Part shown: positions 1-6,617 of the stretch, piece after piece
Numbering within the stretch: the stretch's first letter is position 1
Layout: each line of letters begins with the position of its first letter
Source: CAZMRQ01 sp964568795
GTDB lineage: Bacteria; Pseudomonadota; Gammaproteobacteria; Comchoanobacterales; Comchoanobacteraceae
Assembly (NCBI GenBank): GCA_964568795.1
Contig: CAZMRQ010000048.1
Location: 1 to 8,877, forward strand
Length of the DNA stretch: 8,877 nt
Direction of reading: 5' to 3'
Translations under genes and position numbers: made by a program
The notes under the pieces: generated by a model
Databases searched by the model: none
Told to the model about the DNA's origin: nothing
The model's input: only the letters and a program-made list of their open reading frames with translations

Positions 1-87
1 TGGTTTTTTGGTTTAACAGAACGACTGTTGGCTACAAGCGTTTCAGTCTCATTTTTGGATTAGAAAATACTGCAGCACCTCAAAGCG

Positions 88-1377
88 CTACTTGCCTCGT
101 AAAATACAAAACAATAAAGCAAAAAAAAGAAGATAACAGTAAAACACATATGGAACAACTTCAAGTGGCGAAATGTGAGCAACAGTACTCGCCAGCAATA
201 CCTGGCCACCATAAGGAATTAAGCCCTGAAAAACACATGAACTAATATCCAGCCAAGCAGCACTCACATGCTTGGGAATTCTATATTTTGCAGCCAAAGA
301 ACGGGCCATTTCTCCCGATAAAATAATGGCAATAGTGTTGTTTGCCAAAAGAATGTCCAATAAGCCTGCTGCGCCGGCTATCACCAATTGTGCCAACTTC
401 TTTCCCGATCGATTGTTTGCCAACAGCGCTGTTAATTTTTTGGTTGTTTCCTTGACCATATCAGGCCCAACGAGACCAAACAACCCGCCCACTAAGAGGG
501 ATAACAACAAAATAGGACACATCGATATAAACCCATGATGAATGCCCTGACAAAATTTAATCACTGAATACTCAGGATGTATAAACCAACCTATCACCCC
601 AGCAATAATTGTACTAAGCGAAATGGCTGAAAAAACATGCATCCCCGATATAGCTAGCACCATCAAAACAAAGTAAGGACTGATAAGCCACCATGAGAAA
701 TCGCCATACACCACTGCTGATGATGACTTAACCTGCGTGATTAATATAACAATTGTCACACAACCTGCTATACAGGCCACCTTAGCGTTAAGCACTAATT
801 TCTTGCGCATATCAGCCTCTTGAGACATGACTGCTGCTATGGTCGTATCGGATATCAACGACAAATTATCTCCAAGCATCGCTCCACCAATCACTGTCCC
901 AGCCATCAAAGGAACCGATACACCGATTTGATCACTCAGCCCCACTGCCACAGGCATGATGGTTGCTACAGCCCCCATAGATGTCCCTATAGCCGTGGCA
1001 ATAAATGCTGTAACCAAAAAAACACCTGTAAGAATGAAACGTGGTGAGATCAATGACAACGCGGCATTCACAGTGGCCTGCGCACTCCCAATCTGCTGCG
1101 TCACTGTACTAAATGCACCCGCTAATAAAAAGATCACACACATAGTGACAATATCCCTATGCCGCATGCCTTCTAATAAAGCTTGCATGCGTTCTTGTGC
1201 ATCACCCCGACGGCATAGCCATGCACACGCAATACCTGGGAGTATTGCAGTAACAGGCGGCAACTGATAAAAAGCATCTTCCACCCCCAGGTAGCTAAAA
1301 TACAATCCAGTGCCCACAAACACCAAGATAAAAATTAACATCGGCAGATACTGCCTCATTAAAAACACGTCATACAC
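88..1377 (-). CDS. NhaC-family Na+/H+ antiporter
   Basis: This is an inner-membrane secondary transporter that probably exchanges Na+ for H+. The 429-residue protein is strongly hydrophobic, with roughly 11–12 membrane spans. Residues 131–133 (GTS) and the stretch G165 to A182, containing GD (169–170) and SDTT (176–179), match the family pattern GTS…GA…GD…SP.SDT. A second half-site, ANNT (345–348) followed by LSG and later IPYGGQ (387–392), fits the C-terminal repeat. The length is normal for this type. The longest reading starts at GTG 1375–1377; an in-frame ATG at 1357–1359 (residue 7) is an alternative, and neither has a clear Shine–Dalgarno. It lies 45 nt downstream of rlmB on the same strand, with a promoter-like sequence in the gap. 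Antiporter family is fairly sure; the ion is not, since NhaC relatives include malate/lactate and other exchangers. Confidence 0.85.
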   Translation of the reverse strand: MYDVFLMRQYLPMLIFILVFVGTGLYFSYLGVEDAFYQLPPVTAILPGIACAWLCRRGDAQERMQALLEGMRHRDIVTMCVIFLLAGAFSTVTQQIGSAQATVNAALSLISPRFILTGVFLVTAFIATAIGTSMGAVATIMPVAVGLSDQIGVSVPLMAGTVIGGAMLGDNLSLISDTTIAAVMSQEADMRKKLVLNAKVACIAGCVTIVILITQVKSSSAVVYGDFSWWLISPYFVLMVLAISGMHVFSAISLSTIIAGVIGWFIHPEYSVIKFCQGIHHGFISMCPILLLSLLVGGLFGLVGPDMVKETTKKLTALLANNRSGKKLAQLVIAGAAGLLDILLANNTIAIILSGEMARSLAAKYRIPKHVSAAWLDISSCVFQGLIPYGGQVLLASTVAHISPLEVVPYVFYCYLLFFALLFCILRGK

Positions 1378-1392
1378 CCCATTTTATTTGAG

Positions 1393-1420
1393 ATTATTCT
1401 AACCATATATTCTATCACAA
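1393..1420 (-). promoter_or_regulatory. Putative sigma-70 promoter for the antiporter gene
   Basis: On the minus strand, TTGTGA (1420–1415, 4/6 to the −35 consensus) and AATAAT (1398–1393, 5/6 to the −10 consensus) are separated by 16 nt. Transcription would begin near 1386, giving about a 27-nt leader if translation starts at ATG 1359 or a nearly leaderless message if it starts at GTG 1377. It lies in the 45-nt gap after rlmB, so the antiporter could be transcribed both with rlmB and independently. Prediction by eye only. Confidence 0.4.
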
Positions 1421-1422
1421 TA

Positions 1423-2202
1423 CTACTTATTTAAGAGCTGGCGGCGGTAGTCATAAAGAACCATTGAAGCTGCCTGAACAACGTTTAAACTTTTAAAGTG
1501 CTCTGCTGTATCGATACGTATCACTGTATCACAGTGCTCTTTCACCAGTCGTCTTAACCCTTTCCCTTCTGAGCCCATCACAATAACTGTATGCACAGCA
1601 TCAAACTTCTGCTCCCCCAAAATGGTCTGCCCATGCTCTGAAGTGCCATATACCCAATAGCCTTGTTGTTGACGCTGTATTATCCAGCGCACAAGATTAT
1701 TGACTGTCACAATCGGAATAAGCTCAGTAGCACCTTGAGCAACCCTTCTAACGACAGGATTAATAGGCACTTGATTATGCTTGGGAAGAACTATAGCATC
1801 CACCCCCAAAGCACACGCAAGTCGACACAGTGACCCCAAGTTCTGCGGGTCTTGAATGCCATCACAAACCAACACACACTGATATTTTAACCAATCATCC
1901 TCTGCTACAACTAACTGATCCACAGATACTGTGCACACGATTTTTTGTTTCTGGTAGGACTGCCTAAACTCGGCAGGCACAGAGCAAAGATCTGACACTT
2001 GATGTACTGGCACCCCCTGTTGAACCAATATCTGTAATTGATCCCTTTTAGCTTGCCAGCTTTTTTGATCCACCCATAACTTTTTGGGTTTAACAGTTAT
2101 TGGCTTCTGCCACTTTAGTGCTTTACATAATGACAGCACAGGCTGCCAACCACATATCCAATCTGTTTCTTTCAAGTTTAAACCCTCTGTTTCTCTTATC
2201 AT
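1423..2202 (-). CDS. rlmB: 23S rRNA (guanosine-2251)-2'-O-methyltransferase RlmB
   Basis: This is a cytoplasmic SPOUT-class (SpoU/TrmH family) methyltransferase that uses SAM to methylate the ribose of G2251 in the ribosomal P-loop. At 259 aa it is slightly longer than E. coli RlmB. Residues 1–75 form the N-terminal RNA-binding domain (GWQPVLSL at 18–25 replaces the usual GIHAVEALL). SPOUT motif 1 is DGIQDPQNLG (114–123) with R127; the RlmB signature VAQGATELIP is at 154–163; motif 2 is VMGSEGKGLRRL (208–219) followed by EHCD; motif 3 is SLN (238–240) with A245. The EHCD segment and the V-A-x-G-A-x-E block favour RlmB over TrmH. Motif 3 is odd: IRID replaces the usual IPM and VVQAAS replaces VSVAAG. 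ATG 2200–2202 is the only good start; AAGG lies just upstream but very close. It may be co-transcribed with the downstream antiporter. Confidence 0.85.
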   Translation of the reverse strand: MIRETEGLNLKETDWICGWQPVLSLCKALKWQKPITVKPKKLWVDQKSWQAKRDQLQILVQQGVPVHQVSDLCSVPAEFRQSYQKQKIVCTVSVDQLVVAEDDWLKYQCVLVCDGIQDPQNLGSLCRLACALGVDAIVLPKHNQVPINPVVRRVAQGATELIPIVTVNNLVRWIIQRQQQGYWVYGTSEHGQTILGEQKFDAVHTVIVMGSEGKGLRRLVKEHCDTVIRIDTAEHFKSLNVVQAASMVLYDYRRQLLNK

Positions 2203-2287
2203 GCCTTGATCTTAGCTAGCACGCAAGGGCTTCATCCTCGACTGAACATTCCCTGCAGACCTATACCCACTTTACACACAAAGATCT

Positions 2288-2315
2288 TGTCTGACTATCT
2301 AAAATCCATCATACT
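2288..2315 (+). promoter_or_regulatory. Weak putative promoter for the glutathione peroxidase gene
   Basis: TTGTCT (2288–2293) and CATACT (2310–2315) each match consensus at 4/6 and are 16 nt apart. The predicted start near 2322 would leave a leader of about 21 nt to ATG 2343. The divergent gap 2203–2330 must also serve rlmB, for which I could not find a convincing promoter. Low confidence. Confidence 0.28.
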
Positions 2316-2330
2316 GCTTGCAATAACTGT

Positions 2331-2831
2331 TTGACTGAAACTATGCAACACAACCTCTTTGCATTTAGTATGCCGGATATCCATGGCAACACCATCCATT
2401 TCCAACAATTCCACAATCAAGTAGTCCTACTGGTCAATACTGCATCCATGTGTGGCTTTAGCAAACAAATACATCTTTTAGATATTCTAGCAAAAGAATA
2501 CTCAGATGGGCTTTCAATCATCTGCATCCCATCCCATGATTTTGGCCAAGAACACTCTGCTAACAGTGATAACGTATGCCACTCGCTAACAGCCAAAAAC
2601 ATCCACCTCATGCACCCCCAGTCGCTTAGTGGGCCTAATGCACATCCTTGTCTTCACTGGATCACAACTCAGTGTTCTTGGCTAGCTCGCCCACGATGGA
2701 ATTTTTATAAATATATCTTCACCCAACACGGTCAACTTCATGCATGGTACTCCCCTTTCACTTCACCTCTTAGCATGCGTCTAAAACGGGAAATCACCCA
2801 TCTTCTTGATCACCCTCATTCATTGGCATAA
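2331..2831 (+). CDS. Glutathione peroxidase family protein (Cys-type)
   Basis: This thioredoxin-fold peroxidase of the GPx family reduces hydroperoxides; bacterial Cys-type members often use thioredoxin rather than glutathione. It is 166 aa, normal length. The catalytic site is NTASMCGFS with C41 as peroxidatic cysteine; the tetrad partners are Q73 in DFGQE and W123–N124 in RWNF. PLS at 145–147 corresponds to the family's conserved C-terminal P segment. The usual FGGQE loop has lost one glycine (FGQE). C83 sits where thioredoxin-dependent GPx enzymes carry a resolving cysteine, which is an inference from position. No signal peptide is visible, so it is probably cytoplasmic. The longest frame starts with TTG at 2331; ATG 2343 (residue 5) is an equally good or better start, and neither has a Shine–Dalgarno. 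It stands alone between divergent rlmB and the dacA operon and is probably its own transcription unit. Confidence 0.85.
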   Translation: MTETMQHNLFAFSMPDIHGNTIHFQQFHNQVVLLVNTASMCGFSKQIHLLDILAKEYSDGLSIICIPSHDFGQEHSANSDNVCHSLTAKNIHLMHPQSLSGPNAHPCLHWITTQCSWLARPRWNFYKYIFTQHGQLHAWYSPFTSPLSMRLKREITHLLDHPHSLA

Positions 2832-3079
2832 ATACTGCAATTTCACTTGCTGTTGATACATCCGCTGTTGTGAGCCTATTGATCTTGACTGGCGTTATTG
2901 CTAGCGAACATTTCTTAACATTGCTAGCTCACAGCTACGGTTTCAAATGACTTAGCATGTGCGTGATGATGCCGGCATTCTCAATCTCAACAACACTGCT
3001 TCAACGCGCCATGAACTCTGCAAGAAAATCCTTGTGCTTTTAATCTATCTGCATTTGTAGCAATTTCATAAAAACATGT
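2832..3079. other. Intergenic stretch between the peroxidase gene and the dacA promoter
   Basis: About 250 nt with no convincing gene. It holds an inverted repeat (arms 2867–2875 and 2927–2935) whose loop carries two copies of ATTGCTAGC. One frame (2810–2950) is free of stops for 46 codons and encodes a hydrophobic peptide, but it has no ATG and no ribosome binding site. A 28-codon frame from ATG 2957 also lacks a ribosome binding site. I see no T-rich intrinsic terminator for the peroxidase gene. Confidence 0.5.
2867..2935. repeat. Inverted repeat with internal direct repeats
   Basis: The arms GTTGTGAGC (2867–2875) and GCTCACAGC (2927–2935) can pair over 9 bp, including one G·U, around a 51-nt loop. 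Inside the region the 9-mer ATTGCTAGC occurs at 2897–2905 and again at 2920–2928, and AACATT occurs at 2907–2912 and 2917–2922. The long loop and lack of a T-tract argue against a simple terminator. It could be a regulatory or protein-binding site, or a chance pairing. Confidence 0.35.
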
Positions 3080-3085
3080 TATAAT
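3055..3085 (+). promoter_or_regulatory. Extended −10 promoter of the dacA–lipA operon
   Basis: TATAAT at 3080–3085 is a perfect −10 hexamer preceded by TG at 3077–3078, forming the extended element TGnTATAAT. The best −35 candidate is TTGTAG at 3055–3060, with a long 19-nt spacer; extended −10 promoters often work with a weak −35. Transcription would begin near 3092, giving a leader of about 25 nt before the dacA ATG at 3117. This is the strongest promoter-like sequence in the window and the only one seen for the five-gene chain. Confidence 0.65.
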
Positions 3086-3116
3086 CTCTAGGCATCATAC
3101 GATAAGTCGAGATACT

Positions 3117-4262
3117 ATGCTAAAAAGAAATACCCTGCTGTATTTAATTACCTTTCTATTGCCAGTTACCTATGCCGGCATTCTCACTCCGCCGCCGCCA
3201 CAGCTGCAGGTGAAATCATATATATTGCTAAATGCTGACAATGGCCAAGTCATTGCTGAAAAAAATGCCGATATGAAACTTCCTCCTGCTAGCTTAACTA
3301 AAATCATGAGCATGTATGTTATCGCTGAATCACTTGCCAACAAACACTTGCAGCTCAATGATACAGTTACTGTGAGCCCAAATGCTGCCAAAACAGAAGG
3401 CTCACGTATGTTCCTCAAACCTCATGAACATGTAGCAATAAAAGACCTCATCAAAGGCATGATGGTTGTTTCAGGGAATGATGCCACGATAGCTCTTGCG
3501 GAGTATTTAGCAGGCACAGAACAGTACTTTGCCACAATGATGAACCACTATGCATCTCAGCTCAATCTGACAAACAGCTTCTTTGTTACAGCCACTGGCC
3601 TCTCTCAGAACAAACATACAGCGACAGCAAGAGACCTTGGGACTATTGCCTATAGACTCATTCAATCTCACCCCAAGTTAATGTATTTGTACCAAGACAA
3701 ATACTTCAGCCACAATAAAGTGAAACAAACCAATCGAAATAGACTTCTCTTTAAAGACAAGAATATCACTGGACTAAAAACTGGCCATACAAGCGAAGCC
3801 GGCTATTGCCTTGTTGCCTCCCAAACAATCGATCAGCAAAATCTTGTTGCTGTTGTCATGGGCGCACAATCAGAGCTAAGTCGGGATTCCGCTACACAAA
3901 CGCTTCTCAACTACGGCAACCGCTTTTACAGCAACCTTAACCTGTTTAAACCAGGTGAAACAATAAGTAAACTCCGTGTTTATGGCGGCAGTGATAAATT
4001 TGCAGAATTGCAAGCCCACCAACTTATTTCTCTGACAATCAAAAAAGGAGAAAAAGCCAACATTGAATACACCATCACTCAAAGAGATATAAGTCTTCCT
4101 ATCAATCCTGACAATGCAATTGCTGACCTGCATGTATTAAAAGATGGAAAGAAAATAAGTACATATCCTCTCTTTAGCGTCCAAACAATTGCTCGAGGAG
4201 GGGCTGTGAGACGCTCCTGGGATACTGTAGTCAAATACTGGAACAAGGTATATGGCTCATAA
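3117..4262 (+). CDS. dacA: D-alanyl-D-alanine carboxypeptidase (PBP5/6 type)
   Basis: This periplasmic low-molecular-weight penicillin-binding protein removes the terminal D-Ala from peptidoglycan pentapeptides. Residues 1–20 form a signal peptide (MLKR, then a hydrophobic core, probable cut after TYA). The peptidase S11 domain spans about 25–260 with all three active-site motifs: S59-L-T-K62, S119-G-N121 and K221-T-G223; QTNRNRLL (204–211) is also family-typical. The PBP5 C-terminal beta domain covers about 277–365, and the last 17 residues (RRSW…VYGS) form a basic amphipathic helix like the E. coli PBP5 membrane anchor. Length (381 aa) is normal. ATG 3117 follows a weak GAGA. It heads the operon; its last codons overlap the aminotransferase start by 11 nt. 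The symbol could equally be dacC, since the paralogues cannot be told apart here. Confidence 0.95.
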   Translation: MLKRNTLLYLITFLLPVTYAGILTPPPPQLQVKSYILLNADNGQVIAEKNADMKLPPASLTKIMSMYVIAESLANKHLQLNDTVTVSPNAAKTEGSRMFLKPHEHVAIKDLIKGMMVVSGNDATIALAEYLAGTEQYFATMMNHYASQLNLTNSFFVTATGLSQNKHTATARDLGTIAYRLIQSHPKLMYLYQDKYFSHNKVKQTNRNRLLFKDKNITGLKTGHTSEAGYCLVASQTIDQQNLVAVVMGAQSELSRDSATQTLLNYGNRFYSNLNLFKPGETISKLRVYGGSDKFAELQAHQLISLTIKKGEKANIEYTITQRDISLPINPDNAIADLHVLKDGKKISTYPLFSVQTIARGGAVRRSWDTVVKYWNKVYGS

Positions 4263-5109
4263 TCCTCTGTGCTTTCATAATCACACATATTGCTCTCTGG
4301 ATAACATCGCAATCAGCCCATTTGATAAAGGCTGGCTGTATGGCCAGGGTATTTATGACGTCATCCCCTTCATTGAAAAACAACCCCTGTGGCTTGAAAA
4401 ACACATCAAAAACTGGCTGTACGCACTGTCATCCATTCAACTGAACAATGAATTAGATTGGCCAGAAATCATCTCACATCTCATCAATAATTATAAACAG
4501 GATCACGGCTATATCTATTTACACGCCTCTCAAGGTGCAGGATTGAGCAGACTAGAACCTTCAAACTCAGCTTCTTATCTAGCCATCCCACAAGATTACA
4601 GCTTCCCTTCTATGGAAGAAGCTTCAGCACCTCTTAAAGTAGTCGTAGCCCCAGACAATGAACGCTGCAATACCAGAAGTTTCAAGCATTCCAGCCGGTT
4701 TCACTACCGCTTCTTACAAGAACAAGCACACAGCAATGGTTATGATGAAGTCATATTTCATAAAGACAACCACTTGCTAGAAGGATGCTCAAGCAATGTT
4801 TTCTTGCTTCGCAATAAACAAATACTCACACCGCCTGAGAAGTACATCTACCCAGGCATTACCCGCAGCATTATTAAAGAAATAGCCCCTCAACATGGCC
4901 TTAGGTTTATTGTAACAGACATCCACCTCGATGACATACGTCCAACAGATGAGCTCTGTATCTCTGGATCACTCAGAACGCTCAGACCAATCGAGTTGAT
5001 CAATCACCAAAAACTCTCTTGCGGACCCGCATGGGCCACCTTATTTTGCGCTTACCAACAGGCTTGCTATGAACACGTTCGTCACTATCAAGAAGTTACA
5101 TGCCTCTGA
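4252..5109 (+). CDS. PLP-dependent class IV aminotransferase, D-amino-acid transaminase-like
   Basis: This is a fold-type IV PLP enzyme, the family of D-amino-acid transaminase, branched-chain aminotransferase (IlvE) and aminodeoxychorismate lyase (PabC). At 285 aa the length is normal. GQGIYDV (31–37) is the family's G-D-G-V-Y/F-E segment. K145 in SFKHSSRF is the expected Schiff-base lysine, exactly 32 residues before E177 in LEGCSSNVF, which contacts the PLP ring nitrogen. PGITR (201–205) and SGSLR (238–242) are PLP-phosphate elements. The position beside dacA favours a D-alanine/D-glutamate transaminase, but the R-x-H pair that binds substrate carboxylate in Bacillus D-AAT is not conserved: ungapped alignment puts S99 and L101 there, with R100 between. 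K26 replaces the usual Arg of DRG. ATG 4252 has AAGG 3 nt upstream. It overlaps dacA by 11 nt and lipB by 41 nt. Confidence 0.82.
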   Translation: MAHNPLCFHNHTYCSLDNIAISPFDKGWLYGQGIYDVIPFIEKQPLWLEKHIKNWLYALSSIQLNNELDWPEIISHLINNYKQDHGYIYLHASQGAGLSRLEPSNSASYLAIPQDYSFPSMEEASAPLKVVVAPDNERCNTRSFKHSSRFHYRFLQEQAHSNGYDEVIFHKDNHLLEGCSSNVFLLRNKQILTPPEKYIYPGITRSIIKEIAPQHGLRFIVTDIHLDDIRPTDELCISGSLRTLRPIELINHQKLSCGPAWATLFCAYQQACYEHVRHYQEVTCL

Positions 5110-5698
5110 ATACAATGCCGTTTATGCCTACATGAAATCATCCGTTCGGTGGCCTGAATGTCACGAACTTTTATTTGTTGACCACTTGCCCGTATACACC
5201 TTGGGACTACGTAACAAACCCGTTGATATACATAGCAGGACCACCATCCCTGTTATTCAAACAGACCGTGGCGGACAGATCACTTATCATGGACCAGGGC
5301 AAATAGTCATCTACCCGTTATGCCACCTCCCTTCACTAAAATGCGCCCCAACGTCATTCGTTCACCAACTTGAAATCATCCTCATTGAAACACTTGCACA
5401 TTTTGGACTAAAAACAAACGCCGACCCCTTGCGGCCAGGACTCTATGCTAATGGGTTGAAAATAGCCTCTATTGGCCTCAGAGTACGTCAGCACCGTTCC
5501 TACCACGGCATAGCCCTTAATCACCTAATGGATTTAAGACCATTTGACAATATTGCCCCTTGTGGCTACGATGATATCCAGATGACACAGGTTTCCGAAT
5601 TCATAGATGTCAGCCGTGATGAGTTAACTTCTGTGTTTATCGAGAAATTCTGCCATCAATTTTCACTCAATAAAGTCTATGACACACAAACAACGTAA
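5069..5698 (+). CDS. lipB: Octanoyl-[acyl-carrier-protein]:protein N-octanoyltransferase LipB
   Basis: LipB moves octanoate from octanoyl-ACP to a lysine of lipoyl domains, the first step of endogenous lipoate synthesis, in the cytoplasm. The 209-aa protein carries the family landmarks: PVYTLG (41–46), RGG (67–69), TYHGPGQ (72–78), the catalytic lysine K131 in GLKIASIGLRV, SYHGIALN (144–151), and the acyl-thioester cysteine C165 in IAPCGY. These correspond to the Lys/Cys dyad of E. coli LipB. ATG 5069 is preceded by AGG with 6-nt spacing. The start lies 41 nt inside the aminotransferase gene, and the end overlaps lipA by 20 nt, so translation of all three is probably coupled. ybeD, which sits before lipB in many gammaproteobacteria, is absent. 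Confidence 0.95.
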   Translation: MNTFVTIKKLHASEYNAVYAYMKSSVRWPECHELLFVDHLPVYTLGLRNKPVDIHSRTTIPVIQTDRGGQITYHGPGQIVIYPLCHLPSLKCAPTSFVHQLEIILIETLAHFGLKTNADPLRPGLYANGLKIASIGLRVRQHRSYHGIALNHLMDLRPFDNIAPCGYDDIQMTQVSEFIDVSRDELTSVFIEKFCHQFSLNKVYDTQTT

Positions 5699-6617
5699 TC
5701 AAGAAAAACTCGCTCGGATACCCATCAAAGTTATACCACAAGAAAAGTCTCTGCCTAAACCACCATGGCTTAAAAGAAAGCTCAATGCCAATGAACTAGA
5801 GAAAGTGCTAAAACTCAAAAAACAATTTAGCCACATGAGTCTGAATACTGTCTGTGAAGAAGCCAGCTGCCCGAATATCCTCGAATGCTATGCCAGCCAA
5901 ACTGCTAGCTTCATGATACTAGGGGATAAATGCACCAGAAGATGCAGTTTTTGTGATGTTGCTCACGGAAAACCAGATCCAGTTGACCCCGATGAGCCTC
6001 ACAATTTAGCAGAAGCTATTGCCCAGTTGGATCTAGCTTATGTGGTGATCACATCCGTTGACCGTGATGACCTGCTTGATGGTGGCGCCCAGCATTTTGT
6101 CGACTGCATCTCATCCATTCAAAAAAGATCTCCAAAAACAAAAATAGAGATACTTGTTCCAGACTTTAGAGGACGGATGACAAGAGCTCTTGACATCCTG
6201 GCACAAAACCCCCCAAATGTCTTTAATCACAATATAGAAACCCACTGGCGTCTTTACAAACAAGCACGACCAGGCTCAGACTATCAATGGTCACTCGACC
6301 TATTGCAAAATTTCAAAAAGCAACATCCAGGGATACCCACAAAGTCTGGGCTGATGGTTGGCTTAGGGGAAACCGATGATGAAGTCATTCAAACATTGCA
6401 AGACCTACGTGCCCACCAAGTTGATATGTGCACCATTGGCCAATATCTCCAGCCCAGTCCTTACCACATGCCTGTCACACGGTATGTTCACCCTGATCAG
6501 TTTAAATCATATGAGAAAATCGCCTATGACTTAGGGTTTACCAATGCTGCATCAGGGCCGTTGGTGCGCTCTTCATACCATGCCGATATTCAAGCACAAG
6601 GAGCTTCTGTGTCATGA
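5679..6617 (+). CDS. lipA: Lipoyl synthase LipA (radical SAM)
   Basis: LipA inserts two sulfurs into the octanoyl chain on lipoyl domains using SAM and two [4Fe-4S] clusters. The 312-aa protein has the auxiliary-cluster motif CX4CX5C (C59, C64, C70), the radical-SAM motif CX3CX2C (C85, C89, C92), HNIET (234–238), KSGLMVGLGE, and the C-terminal RSSYHAD (297–303), whose serine ligates the auxiliary cluster in characterised enzymes. All key residues are intact. ATG 5679 has no Shine–Dalgarno and overlaps the lipB end by 20 nt, so initiation probably depends on ribosomes finishing lipB. The last bases include an AAGGAG (6598–6603) that serves the next gene. It acts directly after LipB. Confidence 0.97.
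   Translation: MTHKQRNQEKLARIPIKVIPQEKSLPKPPWLKRKLNANELEKVLKLKKQFSHMSLNTVCEEASCPNILECYASQTASFMILGDKCTRRCSFCDVAHGKPDPVDPDEPHNLAEAIAQLDLAYVVITSVDRDDLLDGGAQHFVDCISSIQKRSPKTKIEILVPDFRGRMTRALDILAQNPPNVFNHNIETHWRLYKQARPGSDYQWSLDLLQNFKKQHPGIPTKSGLMVGLGETDDEVIQTLQDLRAHQVDMCTIGQYLQPSPYHMPVTRYVHPDQFKSYEKIAYDLGFTNAASGPLVRSSYHADIQAQGASVS
6598..6603 (+). promoter_or_regulatory. Shine–Dalgarno for the DedA–PAP2 gene
   Basis: AAGGAG lies inside the end of lipA, 10 nt before ATG 6614. It is the only full-length Shine–Dalgarno seen before any gene here and fixes the DedA–PAP2 start at the ATGA overlap with the lipA stop codon. Confidence 0.7.

Noticed and set aside
15..29. Small hairpin AACAG–AACGA–CTGTT as a terminator after the antiporter gene.
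   Set aside because: Only 5 bp of stem with A+T-rich pairs, and in the direction of the antiporter transcript it is followed by an A-rich stretch, not by T.
1..63. A plus-strand frame open from the window edge, ending at TAG 61–63, which could be the last 20 codons of a gene convergent with the antiporter.
   Set aside because: Twenty open codons are easily expected by chance, another frame is also open there, and the peptide matches nothing I know. It needs sequence to the left.
2810..2950. A stop-free frame of 46 codons encoding a hydrophobic, membrane-like peptide after the peroxidase gene.
   Set aside because: No ATG, no ribosome binding site, begins inside the end of the peroxidase gene; a run of this length is not rare by chance.
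3170..3418. Minus-strand frames inside dacA (also 3876–4133 and 4079–4312).
   Set aside because: They lie antisense to a clearly real gene with all active-site motifs, and their peptides show no family features.
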